A stretch of DNA of 64,000 bases from Glutinoglossum americanum (taxonomy: Eukaryota; Ascomycota; Geoglossomycetes; Geoglossales; Geoglossaceae), in assembly GCA_020080175.1 (NCBI GenBank), contig JAGHQL010000023.1:62001-126000 (forward strand). Reading direction: 5' to 3'. Shown here in pieces: positions 1 through 12,671 of the stretch. The translations under genes and the position numbers were made by a program. Positions within the stretch are counted from its first letter, which is position 1; each line of letters opens with the position of its first letter. The notes under the pieces are model-generated. The model saw only the letters and a program-made list of their open reading frames with translations. It was not told the DNA's origin and searched no databases.

Positions 1-2
1 AG

Positions 3-1633
3 TATGAGAATGTTATGCGAAAGGCTGCTATGGACGACCTAATCGGAATCTTGCGAGCATTGGATCTAGAGCCGTATACGCGCTGGTCGGATGCTCAAGT
101 GATAATTCAGTCCCATGGGCGATTCCAAGGCGAAGAAAAGTTCAAGTTCCTTACTAAATCAGATATATTGACTGCTTTTGAAAGCCATATAAAGTCCCTT
201 GAGCGCACTTTCAACGATGCGCGTCAGCAAACGAAGAACTTGAAAGCTAGGAGGGAACGGCAGAATAGGGATCATTTTATAGCGTTGCTGAAAAAGCTAC
301 GAGCAGCCGGTAAGATCAAAGCAGGCACAAAGTGGATGCAGGTTCACCCGTTGATCGAAAACGATGACACATACATCGCGATGCTGGGTCAGCCCGGCTC
401 TACGCCTCTTGACCTTTTCTGGGATGTTGTTGAGGAAGAAGAGCGCGGATTGCGAGGGAAGAGGAACGAAGTAATTGATGTTTTAGATGTAAAGTATCTG
501 AGTCTTATGAACTGGTTTAGATATTACTAACCTCCTGTAGGACAAGCGATATGAGATTCAGCAGAAGACTACTTTCGATGAGTTTTTATCTGTAGTGCAA
601 ACTGATCGACGTACAGCTAGCATTGATCGCGACGCGCTCTTCTTAATCTTTGAGAGGGTATGTGGGTTCAGATTCCTCTCTCGGCCCCTATAGTAACTGA
701 CCGCTTTTAGCTCCATGAGAAGGTCGTTCGTCGTAGCGAAGATGATAAACATCAGGCTGAGCGTCACCAACGCCGCGCTGTTGATGCTCTTCGTTCCAAG
801 ATCAAGCATCTGGAGCCACCGGTTGGAAGCAACGACTCTTGGGATCAAGTACGTGCTCGCGTTCAGAACCTAGAAGAATATCGTGTTCTTGAATCGGATG
901 ACTTGCGTCGTACAGCTTTTGACAAGGTCATTCGCCGGCTGAAGGAGAAAGAAGAAGATGTGGAGAAAGATAAAAGTAGGCGAGATAGAGAACGGGATAG
1001 GGATCGCGGTGATAGCAGACCTGCTCATCGTGAGCGCGAGCGGGAGCGAGACCGCGACGTGCGAAATGGATACGCTAATCGCAGCACTCGCCACCGCGAG
1101 CCGTCGAACCGTCTAAGCCGAACCCCAGAGCCCGATGCGTATGAGGCGGATAGGAAGAAAGCGATAGCAGACAGGGAGAGGCAGTATCGGAAGGCCAGTG
1201 CAAGCGGGCTGAGTCCTCCTCACCACCGTAGCGAGCGCAGTGATCGAGATAGGGGTACTAGCAGACAAGCCTCGAGCCATTATGACCGTGAGAGAAGGGA
1301 GAGAGAGGAAGAACGAGAGAGAATGTATAGGTCCAGAGGAGATCCAAGGGGTTCGAGAGACGAACTTGACTATGGAGAGAGGTCTATTAGGAGGAGACAG
1401 AGAGGCGACAGTGATGCGGAGAGTGTCGGTAGAGATTCGAAGGTTTGGTCACTCAATTTACCCAAAATCCATGCAGGCCTAATTGTTTTATAATCTAGAG
1501 ATCTCGTCGGGAAAGAACACCTCGTGAGCGCACCCCTCCCAGACGTCTAAAATCTAAAACTCCACCAAAGACTGTCAAGGAAGAGCCTACAGTTCATTCG
1601 GGTAGTGAAGAAGGGGAAATTGAAGAGGAATAG
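3..1633 (+). CDS. PRP40: Pre-mRNA-processing factor PRP40, 3' part (U1 snRNP)
   Basis: The gene is cut by the left window edge and the frame is open from base 3. Exons are 3-488, 541-657, 711-1442 and 1499-1633, which leaves about 489 visible residues. The first part holds FF-type repeats, seen as tryptophan/phenylalanine-spaced helical blocks such as YTRWSDAQ and TKWMQVHPLI. A long charged coiled region follows, then an Arg/Asp/Glu/Ser-rich tail ending EEGEIEEE. PRP40 sits in the U1 snRNP and bridges 5' splice site and branch-point factors; its WW domains bind proline-rich partners and lie upstream of this window. The RE/RS-rich tail is typical of filamentous-fungal PRP40 and is absent from the shorter yeast protein. 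The neighbouring RLI1 gene converges on it. The family call is firm; the last intron donor (gtttgg, 1443) is weaker than the others but restores the frame exactly. Confidence 0.85.
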
Positions 1634-2178
1634 AGCTTCCAACCGTAACGGATATTCACCACATAGATCACAGACCCACAGGAACAAGTTTTGCCAGGGG
1701 GCGGGGAACATGAGTTCTCCGCCAGTTATTCAGTACGTTACCAGTTACAGTCAATATTTCCCTTTGCCCGCTGACCTCTACGACGGTTACGGAGTTGAGC
1801 TTAATTGCGTGTTTTGAGTCATTGTACTCTATGTCTCCTGTATTCTATTACCCTCTTACGTAGCCGCACCTAAAGTAGTAGAAAGCCCATTGCGATCTTT
1901 TATCCTCCAATGCATGTGCCTAGTGAAATATGCTCAGAGCAGCCACCAGCTCACCTACCCCTCGAAGAACAACACCTATTCCGTCCAAACCTGATGTTTT
2001 TGCAAGGTGACGTTTAGGCTGCTTCACCACTTTATAGTTGTCGTCATCGTCATCGCCGCCACTGCCTCCGTTATCATCAAGGCTAGTGCCAGCTGCCTCT
2101 TGATTTCCGTCCTCAGGAGATGCTGTTACGCCGGGAGAAACGCCGAAATGCTCCTGCCGATCTCGTGGGTTGCCCTTT
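1634..2178. other. Convergent 3' intergenic region PRP40/RLI1
   Basis: This space lies between two stop codons facing each other and presumably holds both 3' UTRs. The open frames here are short and have no family resemblance. No repeat or RNA gene was seen. Confidence 0.6.
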
Positions 2179-4503
2179 TCAGCTCTCCTCTTCCAAGAAA
2201 AACTACATTAAGAATCAGACTGAATGCAGAACGGTTGAACAGGAGGAGGTAGGCTAAGGAGGGTCTTACGTAGTTGCCATTTAACTTCTGCTCCTGGTCT
2301 AACTGGCTATTGAGCTTGTTGATCCGTGGTCTGTACGAGTTAGGATCTCGGCGGAAGGTCACATCCAAGGACTTCAGAAACTTATTGCAACCCGTAAGGA
2401 GGCCTTCAGGCGTGTTTGCTCTAGCTTTGACAGATGGCTGGCCATCGAAGACGATGACACGGTCGGCCAGGTACGTTGCCATTATAAAATCATGCTCAAC
2501 AACGAAGGCTGTCTTCTTAGAGTGCATGATGAAGCGTTTAATGACACGAGCAGCGATAATACGTTGCTCTGAGTCGAGGTACCTATACGCGGATGAGCGG
2601 GGGTCTCGCCAGATGTTTAATAGTAGGGACATACGCGCTTGGCTCATCGATAAGATATATATCCGCTGGAATTCCGAGTGCTAGGACGATAGCAACCCTC
2701 TGTAGTTCGCCGCCGGATAGATGCTGAACTTCCTGGTCAATGAAGTCGTCTAACTTCAAAGGCTTGTACACATCTGTCTGGAACTGAGGACTCAAGAATG
2801 CAGCTTTGATTTTCTTGAAGAAGAGCTGGCGAACGGTGCCTTGAAATTTCGGTGTTATCTTCTGGGGCTTCATGCTGACGCTCATTGGAGGTACTGATTT
2901 CTGTCCGTCGGGCTTCTCAGCCCCAGCAAGCATTCTGCAGAAAGTAGTCTTCCCTGTCCCATTCTCTCCCATCATAACGATTATTTCTGAGTCGGTGAAC
3001 TGCCCTGGCTCAATGGTAAGATGGAAACCACCGAGTGTCTTCTTCATTGCGGGGTAGCTGAACGCCCGAGATTTATCGACAAGATATTCATCTCCAGCCT
3101 CAGCGATACGGAACTGGAGTGACTCATCCCGGAAACGCAAATTCTCCGTCGGTATATTACCATCAAGGAAGATGTTAATTCCTTCACGAACTGACGCAGG
3201 GAGGGTAACAACACCATATACGGCGGGCTTCCCATAAAGCACACAGATGAAATCGGAAAGATAGTCGAGTACAGACAAATCATGCTCGACGACGATCACA
3301 TAGTCGTCCGGACGAAGCAAATCGCGAATGGTCTTGGCAGCATTAAGACGTTGCTTTACATCGAGGTAAGACGAAGGCTCGTCGAACATATAACTGTTTA
3401 ACATTAGGTTCTAAACATGCCTGAGGTTGCTAGAGAGCTTACACGTCAGCTTGCTGAACGCACACGATACCGATGGCGAACCTCTGAAGCTCTCCGCCGG
3501 ATAGAAGATTAATATCCCTATCCATGACTTGCTTAAGCTCTTTGTGTTCATGTTAGCCTCCTCCCGCCCTTTTCAGTTTCCGACTAGGTAGCCCTCACCT
3601 AATACATCACAGATCTTTTCTAGATTGTCCATTTGAGAGCGTGCATTCAAAAGTTGCTCGACAGTCCGGTCTGAGCCTTTAACTGCCTTCGGAATTTGAT
3701 CGACATACTGGGGCTTGACGACGGCCTTCAAATCGTCTTCCAAAACTTTCGTGAAGTAGTCTACTTTGTTCTTAGTGCGGCTCTTAGTCCCACAAGTGCC
3801 TCAGAGACATACTCTGCAATTCAGAGCCCCGAAAATATTTTAGAATTTCTTCCCAGTCTGGTGGGTTGTCATATCTGCCCAGATTTGGCTTCAATTTCCC
3901 GCTGAGAATTTTGAGTGCGGTGCTCTTCCCAATCCCGTTGGTCCCAACCAGGCCCAAAACTTGTCCCGGTCGGGGTGTAGGTAGACGATGGAGCTTAAAA
4001 CTGTTGGCCGAATAGCGATGGGTGACCTGGGTTTCAAGATTGGTAGGCAAGTTGATGATATTGATAGCACCGAAAGGGCACTTTTTAGGGCATATGCCGC
4101 AGCCAATGCAGAGACGTTCCGAAATGAAGGCAATTTTTGACTCAGGTGTGACTTCGATGCACAACTTCCCAGTCCGCACAACAGGACATGACTTGCGGCA
4201 CTCTTGCCGGCATTTCTACCATTTTTGACAATGTTAGAGAGCCAGACTAGCTACTGCTGAGGGAGGGGAACAAATTTACCTTAGGCTTACACTATTCATT
4301 TTGGTATCCACTGTTAGCACAATGATATTTTTTGTTGAAATGAAGGTGGGGTAGCGGGGCATAGCGACCATAGGAGTGAGAGAGAAGGATAATTAGTGGG
4401 CAGTATCGCACCTTGTCGCTGTTTACTATAGCGATTCTGCATGCTAGTCAGCATAGCCTTCTGAGATGGGAGGTTGGCAATACCGAGTTAATTTGTCCGA
4501 CAT
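2179..4503 (-). CDS. RLI1: ABCE1/RLI1 ribosome-recycling Fe-S ATPase
   Basis: Nine exons (4503-4484, 4436-4412, 4291-4280, 4215-3813, 3760-3599, 3539-3443, 3393-2635, 2582-2270, 2202-2179) give 604 residues, the usual family length. The start reads [20 protein letters not shown]. The N-terminal Fe-S domain has both cysteine sets, CKPKKCRQEC...C and [11 protein letters not shown]. Nucleotide-binding domain 1 has Walker [10 protein letters not shown], signature [11 protein letters not shown] and Walker [13 protein letters not shown]. Domain 2 has [20 protein letters not shown] and [12 protein letters not shown]. The protein ends GNYFFLEEES. ABCE1 splits ribosomes after termination and aids initiation and ribosome export; it acts in cytoplasm and nucleus. 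Exon 3 is only 12 nt and encodes CKPK, which includes the first cluster cysteine. Transcription diverges from CHD1. The call is essentially certain; microexon borders were set by family sequence and gt/ag signals. Confidence 0.95.
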
Positions 4504-5080
4504 AACGGGCTTGATCGTGCTGTGTCTCTCAGGTTTGACAATACAACTCTCTGGAGAGTTGCAGCGTATTTCTTGATCTACCTTGATCGTACTACGGAGG
4601 GCGGCTGTCGTTGCTGTTCCTGTAAGACTCCGTAGGGAAATATCCTAGGCAAGTTGGCTGAGCGTTGTTGAGATTGTGACTAGCTTTTTGTTACTACTGG
4701 GGAAGAGTATACTGTTAAGGGCGGCGTATGTACAGCACTAAGTCAGGTGATTGTCGGGTTTACGAGTTTTTGTAAAACAAGCCTTCTGATAGGGCGCGTT
4801 TACTCATCCACTCTATGTCTGGCCTTTTCCATTAATTGCCTGTGGTGTGCAGTCGATGCACCAAATTGCCCAGTCACGTGCTGTCGGGGGTGTTAAGCGA
4901 AGAACTTACAGCCGCTCGTGTTCCCGCACTACCACCGACCAGCCTTCACCTCTTTCGCTCTCGCTTTCGCATGTACTCCACTCTCTCATCAAGTTACTTC
5001 CCCAGCTCATTATTTCTCTGACCATCTTGCACCAACCGCCACGATAATTTCGATACAGCTGCCTGGAGGCTCTAGCTATC
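4504..5080. promoter_or_regulatory. Divergent promoter region RLI1/CHD1
   Basis: A 577-base gap separates the start codons of two divergent housekeeping genes. A pyrimidine-rich stretch (about 4940-5035) lies just before the CHD1 start, as is common near fungal transcription starts. No specific factor site can be named. Confidence 0.5.
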
Positions 5081-8000
5081 ATGGCTTGTAAGTCTATTTA
5101 CTTTTTCACTGCTCAAAGTCCAAGTGGCCGCTCCAGACACCGAGGTTTCGTCGCTCGGCCGATCTTCTATGGATCTATCAAAATACTATCACATAACATC
5201 CCAGACTATCATGACTACCCCGGGTCTGAGCTTTGATGAGTCGAGGCTACCTGTCGAGCGGTCTTCATTCAGCTACAGTGCTCCTTCGTCGCCGCTACTG
5301 CGTCGTCGCTCTCTCAATGGCCGAGTTGCTTTTCATCTCGTCCATCACCAAATTGCTTCCGTCCATCTCAAAACACAAATTAGTCACCATTCCTGCTCTT
5401 ACCCATGCCTTCAACACATGTTTCTGGGTCGCGGTGGTCAGATCTTCATCCACCAGATAGAGCGGAGTTGCCGAAGCCTGTCGTGCAACACTGGCTGTGC
5501 TAACATCGTCGTCGTATAGCAGGCAGCATGCTCTTAGATCCCCCGAGCCACGATATGGCACTTCTCAATCCTCCACAGCATGGTGTACCATCGCTCGCGG
5601 AAATAACGTCTATCCACATTGACACCGAGAGCGATAGTGATCTCTCTGAGATTAACGAACCGCCAAATGTTGATGCATACTCATCAACGACCGTCTCACA
5701 CCCTGATACTGCCGCTGAGGAGGATGACCAAGCGTCTATGCCTACCGATTCCTCCGAAGAAGACAACGATGCAGGTTCCGAAGACGGGGAATTCGAGGTT
5801 GATTCTGCGGCGGACGCTGAAATTAACGGCGCTTTTGATGGACGCTCGGTATCACAACAGTCCATAGCTTCTACTAAGAGAGAAGAATTCGATGTTGCAG
5901 CACATATGCAAGAACATCCAGAAGTCTATGACATTAGACGAAGCGTAAGCGGATACCATGATGTCGTTTGGTTCTCCTAACTGATGAATTTGGCCTAGTC
6001 ACGATCTAGGGTAAAACGGCGCATAGTAAGCAATCTCAGCCTGAATTATTGCGGTTGCACGACTAACTCGTCCGTAAGGTTGATTACACATCGGATGAAA
6101 ACGATGATTCTTCTTCCGACGTTGTAAGTGGTAGGCCTATCAAGCGCCGTAAGGCTGTTACATCTCAGAAACGTAAGTGCTCTGGATGCGCTCTGAGTGA
6201 TTTCACGACTCGGCGTTATCCTATGCTAACACCCAACCGTTGTGTAGCATCCAGGCGTGTCACACCTGCAAGACGAACTTCATCAACCTCTTCTTCCGAT
6301 TCCGACGAATACAGTACTACCAACCGCAAGGCTAGTAAGAAAGGACGACGTCGCTTTGAAGCTGGGACTCTTTCAGAGCCGTCACATGCTGAGCAAAGAT
6401 TCTCCAGTAGACGCGCCGCGAAGATCGCTAGCTACAATGAGGAGGATGATGAGGCTTTGAGTGAAGGCGAGTCAGATATACTGACTCCGAACAATCGGTC
6501 TATCGGTGTGGATGAAAGCGTGCCCGGCATTGACGTTGTTCTGAATCACAGGGTGAAAGAAGGAATCGGTAAGTGTCTCGACACATGTAGGATCGTCTGC
6601 TGACTACGTCATAGGCAAGCCGGAGTCTGAACTTGAAAGGGATGATTTTGAGTTTTTCGTATGGTTACTTATTGAGCTTCACTTGCATGACCTGTCACTG
6701 ACCTCACTTGGACAGATCAAATGGCAAAACAAAGCTCATTACCACGCAACTTGGGAAACAACCACTTCTTTATCATCCTACCGAGGTATCAGACGGTTGG
6801 ATAATTACATGAGAAAGGTGGTTGCTCAAGATATTCATGTGCACTGCGACCCAGATGTGCCTCCTGAAGAGAAAGAACAATGGAGTCTAGATAGGGAGAG
6901 GGACGCTGATGTCCTCCGTGATTGCATGAAAGTAGAACGTGTGATTGGTGGTAGGCAAGGAGAAGACGGAAGTGAATATCTTATAAAATGTAAGACACCA
7001 CTATCTCCATGAGATCCTTCATTTTTGCCTGCTGACCACAATGCAGGGAAGAGCCTCACCTACGACTGCTCCACCTGGGAAGCTGCATCCTTGGTTAGTG
7101 AGATCGCTCAGCCCGAGATCGATTGCTATCTGGATCGAACATCACGGGTACCAGTTTCGAACAGGTTAGAGTCGAGTCCCACTACCCGGCGGAAGTTTAT
7201 GGCCATCGAGAAACAGCCTTCTTACGTCAAATACGGCCGGCTTAGAGACTTTCAGCTCACGGGCCTGAATTTCCTCGCCTATAATTGGGTCCAGTCCCGT
7301 AACGTCATCTTAGCTGATGAGATGGGTCTTGGGAAAACCGTCCAGACCGTTGCGTTTATGAACTGGCTTCGACATGGCCGAGAACAGCAAGGTCCGTTCC
7401 TAGTCGTTGTTCCCCTATCCACGATTCCTGCTTGGGCTGAAACCATGGATAACTGGACTCCCGACATTAACTACGTCGTTTATAATGGAAAGGAGGTGGC
7501 AAGAGATGTCATTAAAGAGTATGAGCTCCTCGTGGACGGTAATTCCAAGCGTCCGAAGTTCCATGTTCTCCTCACTACCTACGAGTACATCCTGCAAGAT
7601 GCCGGGTTCCTGTCACAGATCAAATGGCAATTCATGGCCGTTGATGAAGCTCACCGACTCAAGAATCGAGATTCGCAACTTTATAGCAAGCTATTGGAGT
7701 TCAAAGCCCCAAGCCGCTTGTTAATCACGGGAACACCTGTGCAGAACTCCTTGGGGGAACTCTCTGCCCTCATGGATTTCCTTATGCCTGGCGTCGTTAA
7801 AATCGAGGAAGACATGGTCCTTCAACCGGACGATAAGGATACCCAAAAGAAACTATCGGAATTGCACAAAGTAATTGAGCCGTATATCCTCCGTCGCACG
7901 AAAAAGAAGGTCGAAAACGACCTTCCGCCCAAGATAGAGAAGATCATGAGGATAGGGTTATCAGATATCCAGCTGGAATATTACAAGAACATACTGACGA

Positions 8001-10888
8001 GAAACTACTCTGCTCTTAATCAAGGCTCCAAAGGACACAAACAATCACTTTTGAATATTATGATGGAACTGAAGAAGATCAGCAACCATCCATTTATGTT
8101 TCCAAGTGCCGAGGAACGACTTTTGGCTGGTCGCGAATCAAGACAAGAGATCTTGAGAATCACGATAGAGTCCAGTGGCAAGATGATCTTACTGAACAAG
8201 CTTCTCGATAGGCTCAAGGAGGAGGGACATCGCGTGTTGATATTCAGTCAAATGGTGAAGATGCTAGATATCCTAGGCGACTATCTCCGGTTACGCGGGT
8301 TTCAGTTTCAGCGTCTTGATGGCACCATCTCCGCTAGCTCCAGGCGCCTTGCCATTGATCACTTCAACGCGCCCGATAGTAATGATTTTGTCTTTCTACT
8401 GTCAACTCGTGCCGGCGGGCTAGGTATAAACCTGATGACAGCTGACACAGTCATTTTGTTCGACTCGGACTGGAATCCACAGGCTGATCTCCAAGCTATG
8501 GCTCGTGCTCATCGAATAGGGCAGACGAAACCGGTCACCATATATCGATTCCTCGCGAGAGAGACTGTCGAGGAAGAAGTCCTTGAACGAGCACGCAACA
8601 AGCGTTTTCTGGAGTACCTGACGATACAACGGGGGGTGACTGACAAGGACAAAAAGGAGCTTACCCAGAAGGGTATCAAGAACGGAAAGATTGCTGAGCC
8701 AACAAGAGCGGATGACCTTTCCCGTATCCTCAAACGGCGAGGTCAAAAAATGTTCGAGCAGCAAGGAAACCAACAGAAGCTTGAAGAAGTTGACCTTGAT
8801 GATATCCTGGCCGAAGGCGAGATCTTGAATAACGAAGGCCCTGATGGCGAAGCGGATGGTGGAGAAGAATTCCTGAAGAGTTTCGAATACACGGACGTCA
8901 ATATTGACAATATCACCTGGGACATGATCATCCCCAAGGACGAACTTGACAAAATTAAAATCGAAGAAAAGAAAAAGGCTGATGAGAAGTATCTCGCCGA
9001 AGTCATTGAACAAAACGCGCCACGTAAGCGGAAAGCGGCGAGCGACGAGCGCGAACAGCGTGCTATGAAGAAGAGAGTTAGAGACACAGCTGCCTCCGAC
9101 TTGCAGGAGAAACTTGAAGACAAGGCCGACCTCGATCCAAAGAGGCCACTCAGCGAGAAAGAGCTTCGAAACCTTTTCAAGGCATTCCAGCGTTATGGAG
9201 CTCTAGAGGATCGAGGTGAGGAGCTGGTCCAAGACGCTGGCCTCGTTGGACGTGATCATGACCTTCTAAAAGCAACTCTCGAGGAAGTTACAAAGATGAG
9301 CACTAGCATGATGGAGCGGGAGCGGCAGAGGCTCGAGGAAGCCGAGAAGGAGAGTAGTAAGCCCCTGACAAAGAAAGACCGCAAAGCAGTCTTGTTCGAC
9401 TATAAAGGCGTAAAGCGTCTCAACGCTGAGACGATCTTATCCCGTCCCCACGAAATGAGGATGATTAGAGAGGCTATACGCACCGTCCCAGATACAAAGA
9501 ATTTCCGCATCCCGGAAGCTTCGAAGGCGGCACACTACACTTGTCCATGGGGCGCTAGAGAGGATGGAATGCTTTGCGTGGGAATCGATAAGCACGGTTA
9601 CGGAGCCTGGGTTGCTATTCGTGACGATCTAGACTTGGGCATGAGAGACAAGTTCTTCCTGGAAGAACATAGGGTTGATAAGAAAGAAGAACGTGTTAAA
9701 GGAGATGAAAAGAATCCCAAGTCACCCGGCGCGGTTCACTTAGTCCGTCGGGCCGACTACCTACTCTCTGTTCTCAAGGAGAAGACGTCAGATGGAACAA
9801 ATGCAGTCGCGAAAAAGGCAGTTCAAAATCATCACCGCAACAATAAGCGGAACGGTATGCAGTCTGGAAAGACGGAAAAACCGAAATCTGTCTCGAATTC
9901 GCCTGCGCCATCTAGCAGAAATATCCATAGAGAGAAACCAATGTACCTGGATAGATTTGGCCAGATCGAGCATAGGCCAAGCAAACGCGGGCAGAATGAG
10001 AACGGAGTCAAGCCTGACATAAAGAGGAAGTCAAGCGACGGTGACGATGACCGTGATCGAAAGCGGTACCGGACATCGGGTGACGGGCTCAGTCACGAGT
10101 CGAAGCATGGCCCCGAGCGCAAGCACAACTATGGCGGACAAGCGCGGCTAGATACTGGTCGGAAGATCAACGGTTTAGATAGCCACGACCGTCTCAAGGC
10201 TCGAAGAACTGACGATAGGCATGGTCATGACGGACGTGGACACGATGATGTTAACGGGCCTGACGTCAGGCGCAAGCGCCGTGATGGGGAGTTCGGTGGA
10301 GACAAGTCTGAACGGAGGCATCGCAAGTCTGATGAAACGGTCGACCACCGAGAAAATCGGTATACCGAGAACGGATACGCTAAGCTTGACACCAAGCAGA
10401 AACGCGGCGATGGTGCTAGCAAACCCGATGAACGACGTGAAAATCCCCATGAGAGAGATGAAATCCTCCATAAGCTATTCAAACCTGTAAGACCAAGTCT
10501 TAAGCGTGTCCAACGTGCCACACAGGAGATCCATCGTGGGTCAAAGCAAGAGAGGGCTCAGATTCTCAAAACAGAGTTACTCGCTATCGGTGATCATGTG
10601 AAGACCTTGTGGGATGAGAAAAACAAAACTATGGAAGCTATTAATCTTGGAAAGAGGCTCTGGTAAGCTCTAGCCCGCCCAACAGTTTTGATAATGGCCC
10701 ATTCTAACTTGGTTAGGGATTACGTTGCTGTCTATTGGCCAAACCCTGGAGTAGGGGGAGCGGCATTGAAACAAATGTATGAGAGAGTAGTAGAGTCGGA
10801 GAAGCAGAGGGCTCTTCAGGGTCAGAAACAAGCCTCGGGGCCCGGTGTTGCGGGGGCCGAGAAGGTTGCATCGAATGCTCAGGCGTGA
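5081..10888 (+). CDS. CHD1: CHD1-type chromodomain helicase (chromatin remodeller)
   Basis: Exons 5081-5087, 5520-5944, 5999-6025, 6079-6172, 6248-6568, 6615-6658, 6716-6989, 7047-10662 and 10717-10888 give 1659 residues. In order: an acidic Ser-rich N-terminus, tandem chromodomains (about residues 310-500; YLIKWKSLTYDCSTWE), a SNF2 ATPase (DEMGLGKT Walker A, DEAH box, ITGTPVQNS), helicase C (STRAGGLGINL, ARAHRIGQ), a SANT/SLIDE-like DNA-binding part, a long charged Arg/Asp/His-rich region, and a C-terminal CHD1 helical domain (LFKPVRPSLKRVQ to LWDYVAVYWPNPG). CHD1 slides and spaces nucleosomes behind RNA polymerase II and binds methylated H3K4 in some species. The start is inferred: a 7-nt first exon joins across a 432-nt intron to a TAGCAG tandem acceptor, both choices being in frame; an internal ATG at 5528 is the alternative. 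The identity is certain, the first exon less so. Confidence 0.92.
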
Positions 10889-12671
10889 TTGGTAATGCGG
10901 CTTACAGCTTGCCATGATCTGTTATCTGACCCCTTGTCTACGATTCAACCACGAATGATGATGACGGAAGATACGAAGGGTGTTCTCTGAGGATTCTGCT
11001 GGTAATGTTGAAAATGTGGTTTTTTCCATCCTGTTCATATCTGTTGGGAATCGTGAATGATGAGCTTAAAGAGAAGGAATGTTGAATTCTGTTTTCTATT
11101 CGAGATACCTTTCTTGCGGCGGGACGAATGTTAGTTACCTTCAGGCTTTTTACTCTAGATTGCATTGTTTTTGGGTGGTGTTCAAAGCACGACATGTCGC
11201 CATGGGCCGTTAGATTTCCTCTATTGCGCTCAGCGTTGTCCTGCTGCAGAGAGGGCAGGTTGCTATTCAGTTTTTTCTGATCCTTTGTCTTTGGACCGGC
11301 GGTTATTTGAAATTCCCTCACCCCGGGGCAACATAGTCTTGCAACTGTGGCTGCCAGAGGACGGTCCTTTTTTTTTTTTCCTCTCCTCCTAGTTACATTC
11401 CCCGGTGTTTTCACGGTATTTAAATGGCGAAATGGCGGGTTAGGCATAAGTCAAACGGGCGCGCATATTGGCAGTTTTTTCATCTCTCAGGCATTCATTC
11501 ACCGAAGGCTCGGTGCGGTGGTCGCAGTTGTTCCCAAACTCGCCTGGATGCAAATTTCCCGGGCCAACTGCTTGTATCTAAAAGTTTATCGGGGTCTACT
11601 CGTGTAAAGCCGAGGCGTTTGGTCCCTGTGGATCCTGCCATTTCGGCGAATCTACTAATTCATACCAAATGAATAAAAAAGATCCCAAGAAACCCAGAAC
11701 ATGGTGGCGTCATCATACATATACTACCCTAAGATAGTACACATTGTGGGGCATATACGTATGTACCCGGTGCCTTCTCAGGACTCTCATGGACGTAGAA
11801 AGGTATTTGGAACTTCTCATTGGCTGGCAAACTGGCGTGTAGTCACAACAGGTAATAATCATTCGATTGTCGTTGATTGTAACAGCATCCAACCAACCCA
11901 TTACTCTTTTCCCTTTTCTGCTGCCTATGGCGGGAATAAGGTTAAATTTAGATGAGTCTCGTTTGGCGGCTGTGATGGAGCATTATTGCGCAATTTGCGC
12001 TAGCCTGTTGCGTGCGCCGGGTATTGCGAATTGCAAAGCAACAGAGATCCGCCGGGATGTCTTGCATGAACGCGAATTAGTCTGGTTGACTCATCCCCGT
12101 TGGGGTTGGAGATCCCACACGGATTGGCTTGGCGTATCACTACCGCATTCAATATCCATGCGCTTGTACACGTAGGACCAGGGAGTACTTGTGTGTGCAA
12201 AGTAACGTATCTTGTCACTCAACCATCCCTGGGGTGGCACATGCTCACGCGTTGAGGGTCTGCGCCTGCACGATTCCTCATACGCGTTAAACTGCAATAT
12301 TTTTTACTTACCCTTGGCTTGCCTTCGTGTCGATTACCGTCAGCTGTCCCCCATGTTCACAGGAATCCGTGCTCCCTCCTGGGGGCACCAGATGGTTGTC
12401 TTTTCGTTAGGCTTTGGTAGCCTTTTGCTGCTAGCCTTGCTGCTCGGTCACCTACGCTTGAGCTTAAATACTTTGGGCGTCCTAGCTCCTCGTTCGGTAC
12501 AGAAGTGTGCAAGTGTGTCGGTGGTGATTTTCTTTGTTCTGGCCATGTTGGGCTCCACGTGCTTACCACTGCCTTAATTTCTTATTTAAACTCAACAGCC
12601 ATTCATTATTCCTGCACCTTGACTCCTGGAAAGCTGCAGTCCATCCTCGAAGCTCAGAATGTCTTTCAATC
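10889..12671. other. Intergenic region CHD1/POL4, no gene seen
   Basis: About 1.8 kb with only unconvincing open frames on both strands. It includes a 13-base T run near 11368-11380 and pyrimidine-rich DNA. The last few hundred bases probably hold the POL4 promoter and 5' UTR. Confidence 0.5.

Noticed and set aside
8420-9013. 197-codon minus-strand frame rich in Phe/Leu/Ser
   Set aside because: It is an antisense shadow of the CHD1 exon.
10938-11447. 169-codon open frame on the minus strand after CHD1
   Set aside because: Composition is low-complexity (poly-Lys from a T run), with no family resemblance and no splice or start support.
12212-12577. 121-codon plus-strand frame with a Leu-rich stretch upstream of POL4
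   Set aside because: It lies in a likely leader, has no homology I recognise, and POL4 starts just after it; probably chance.
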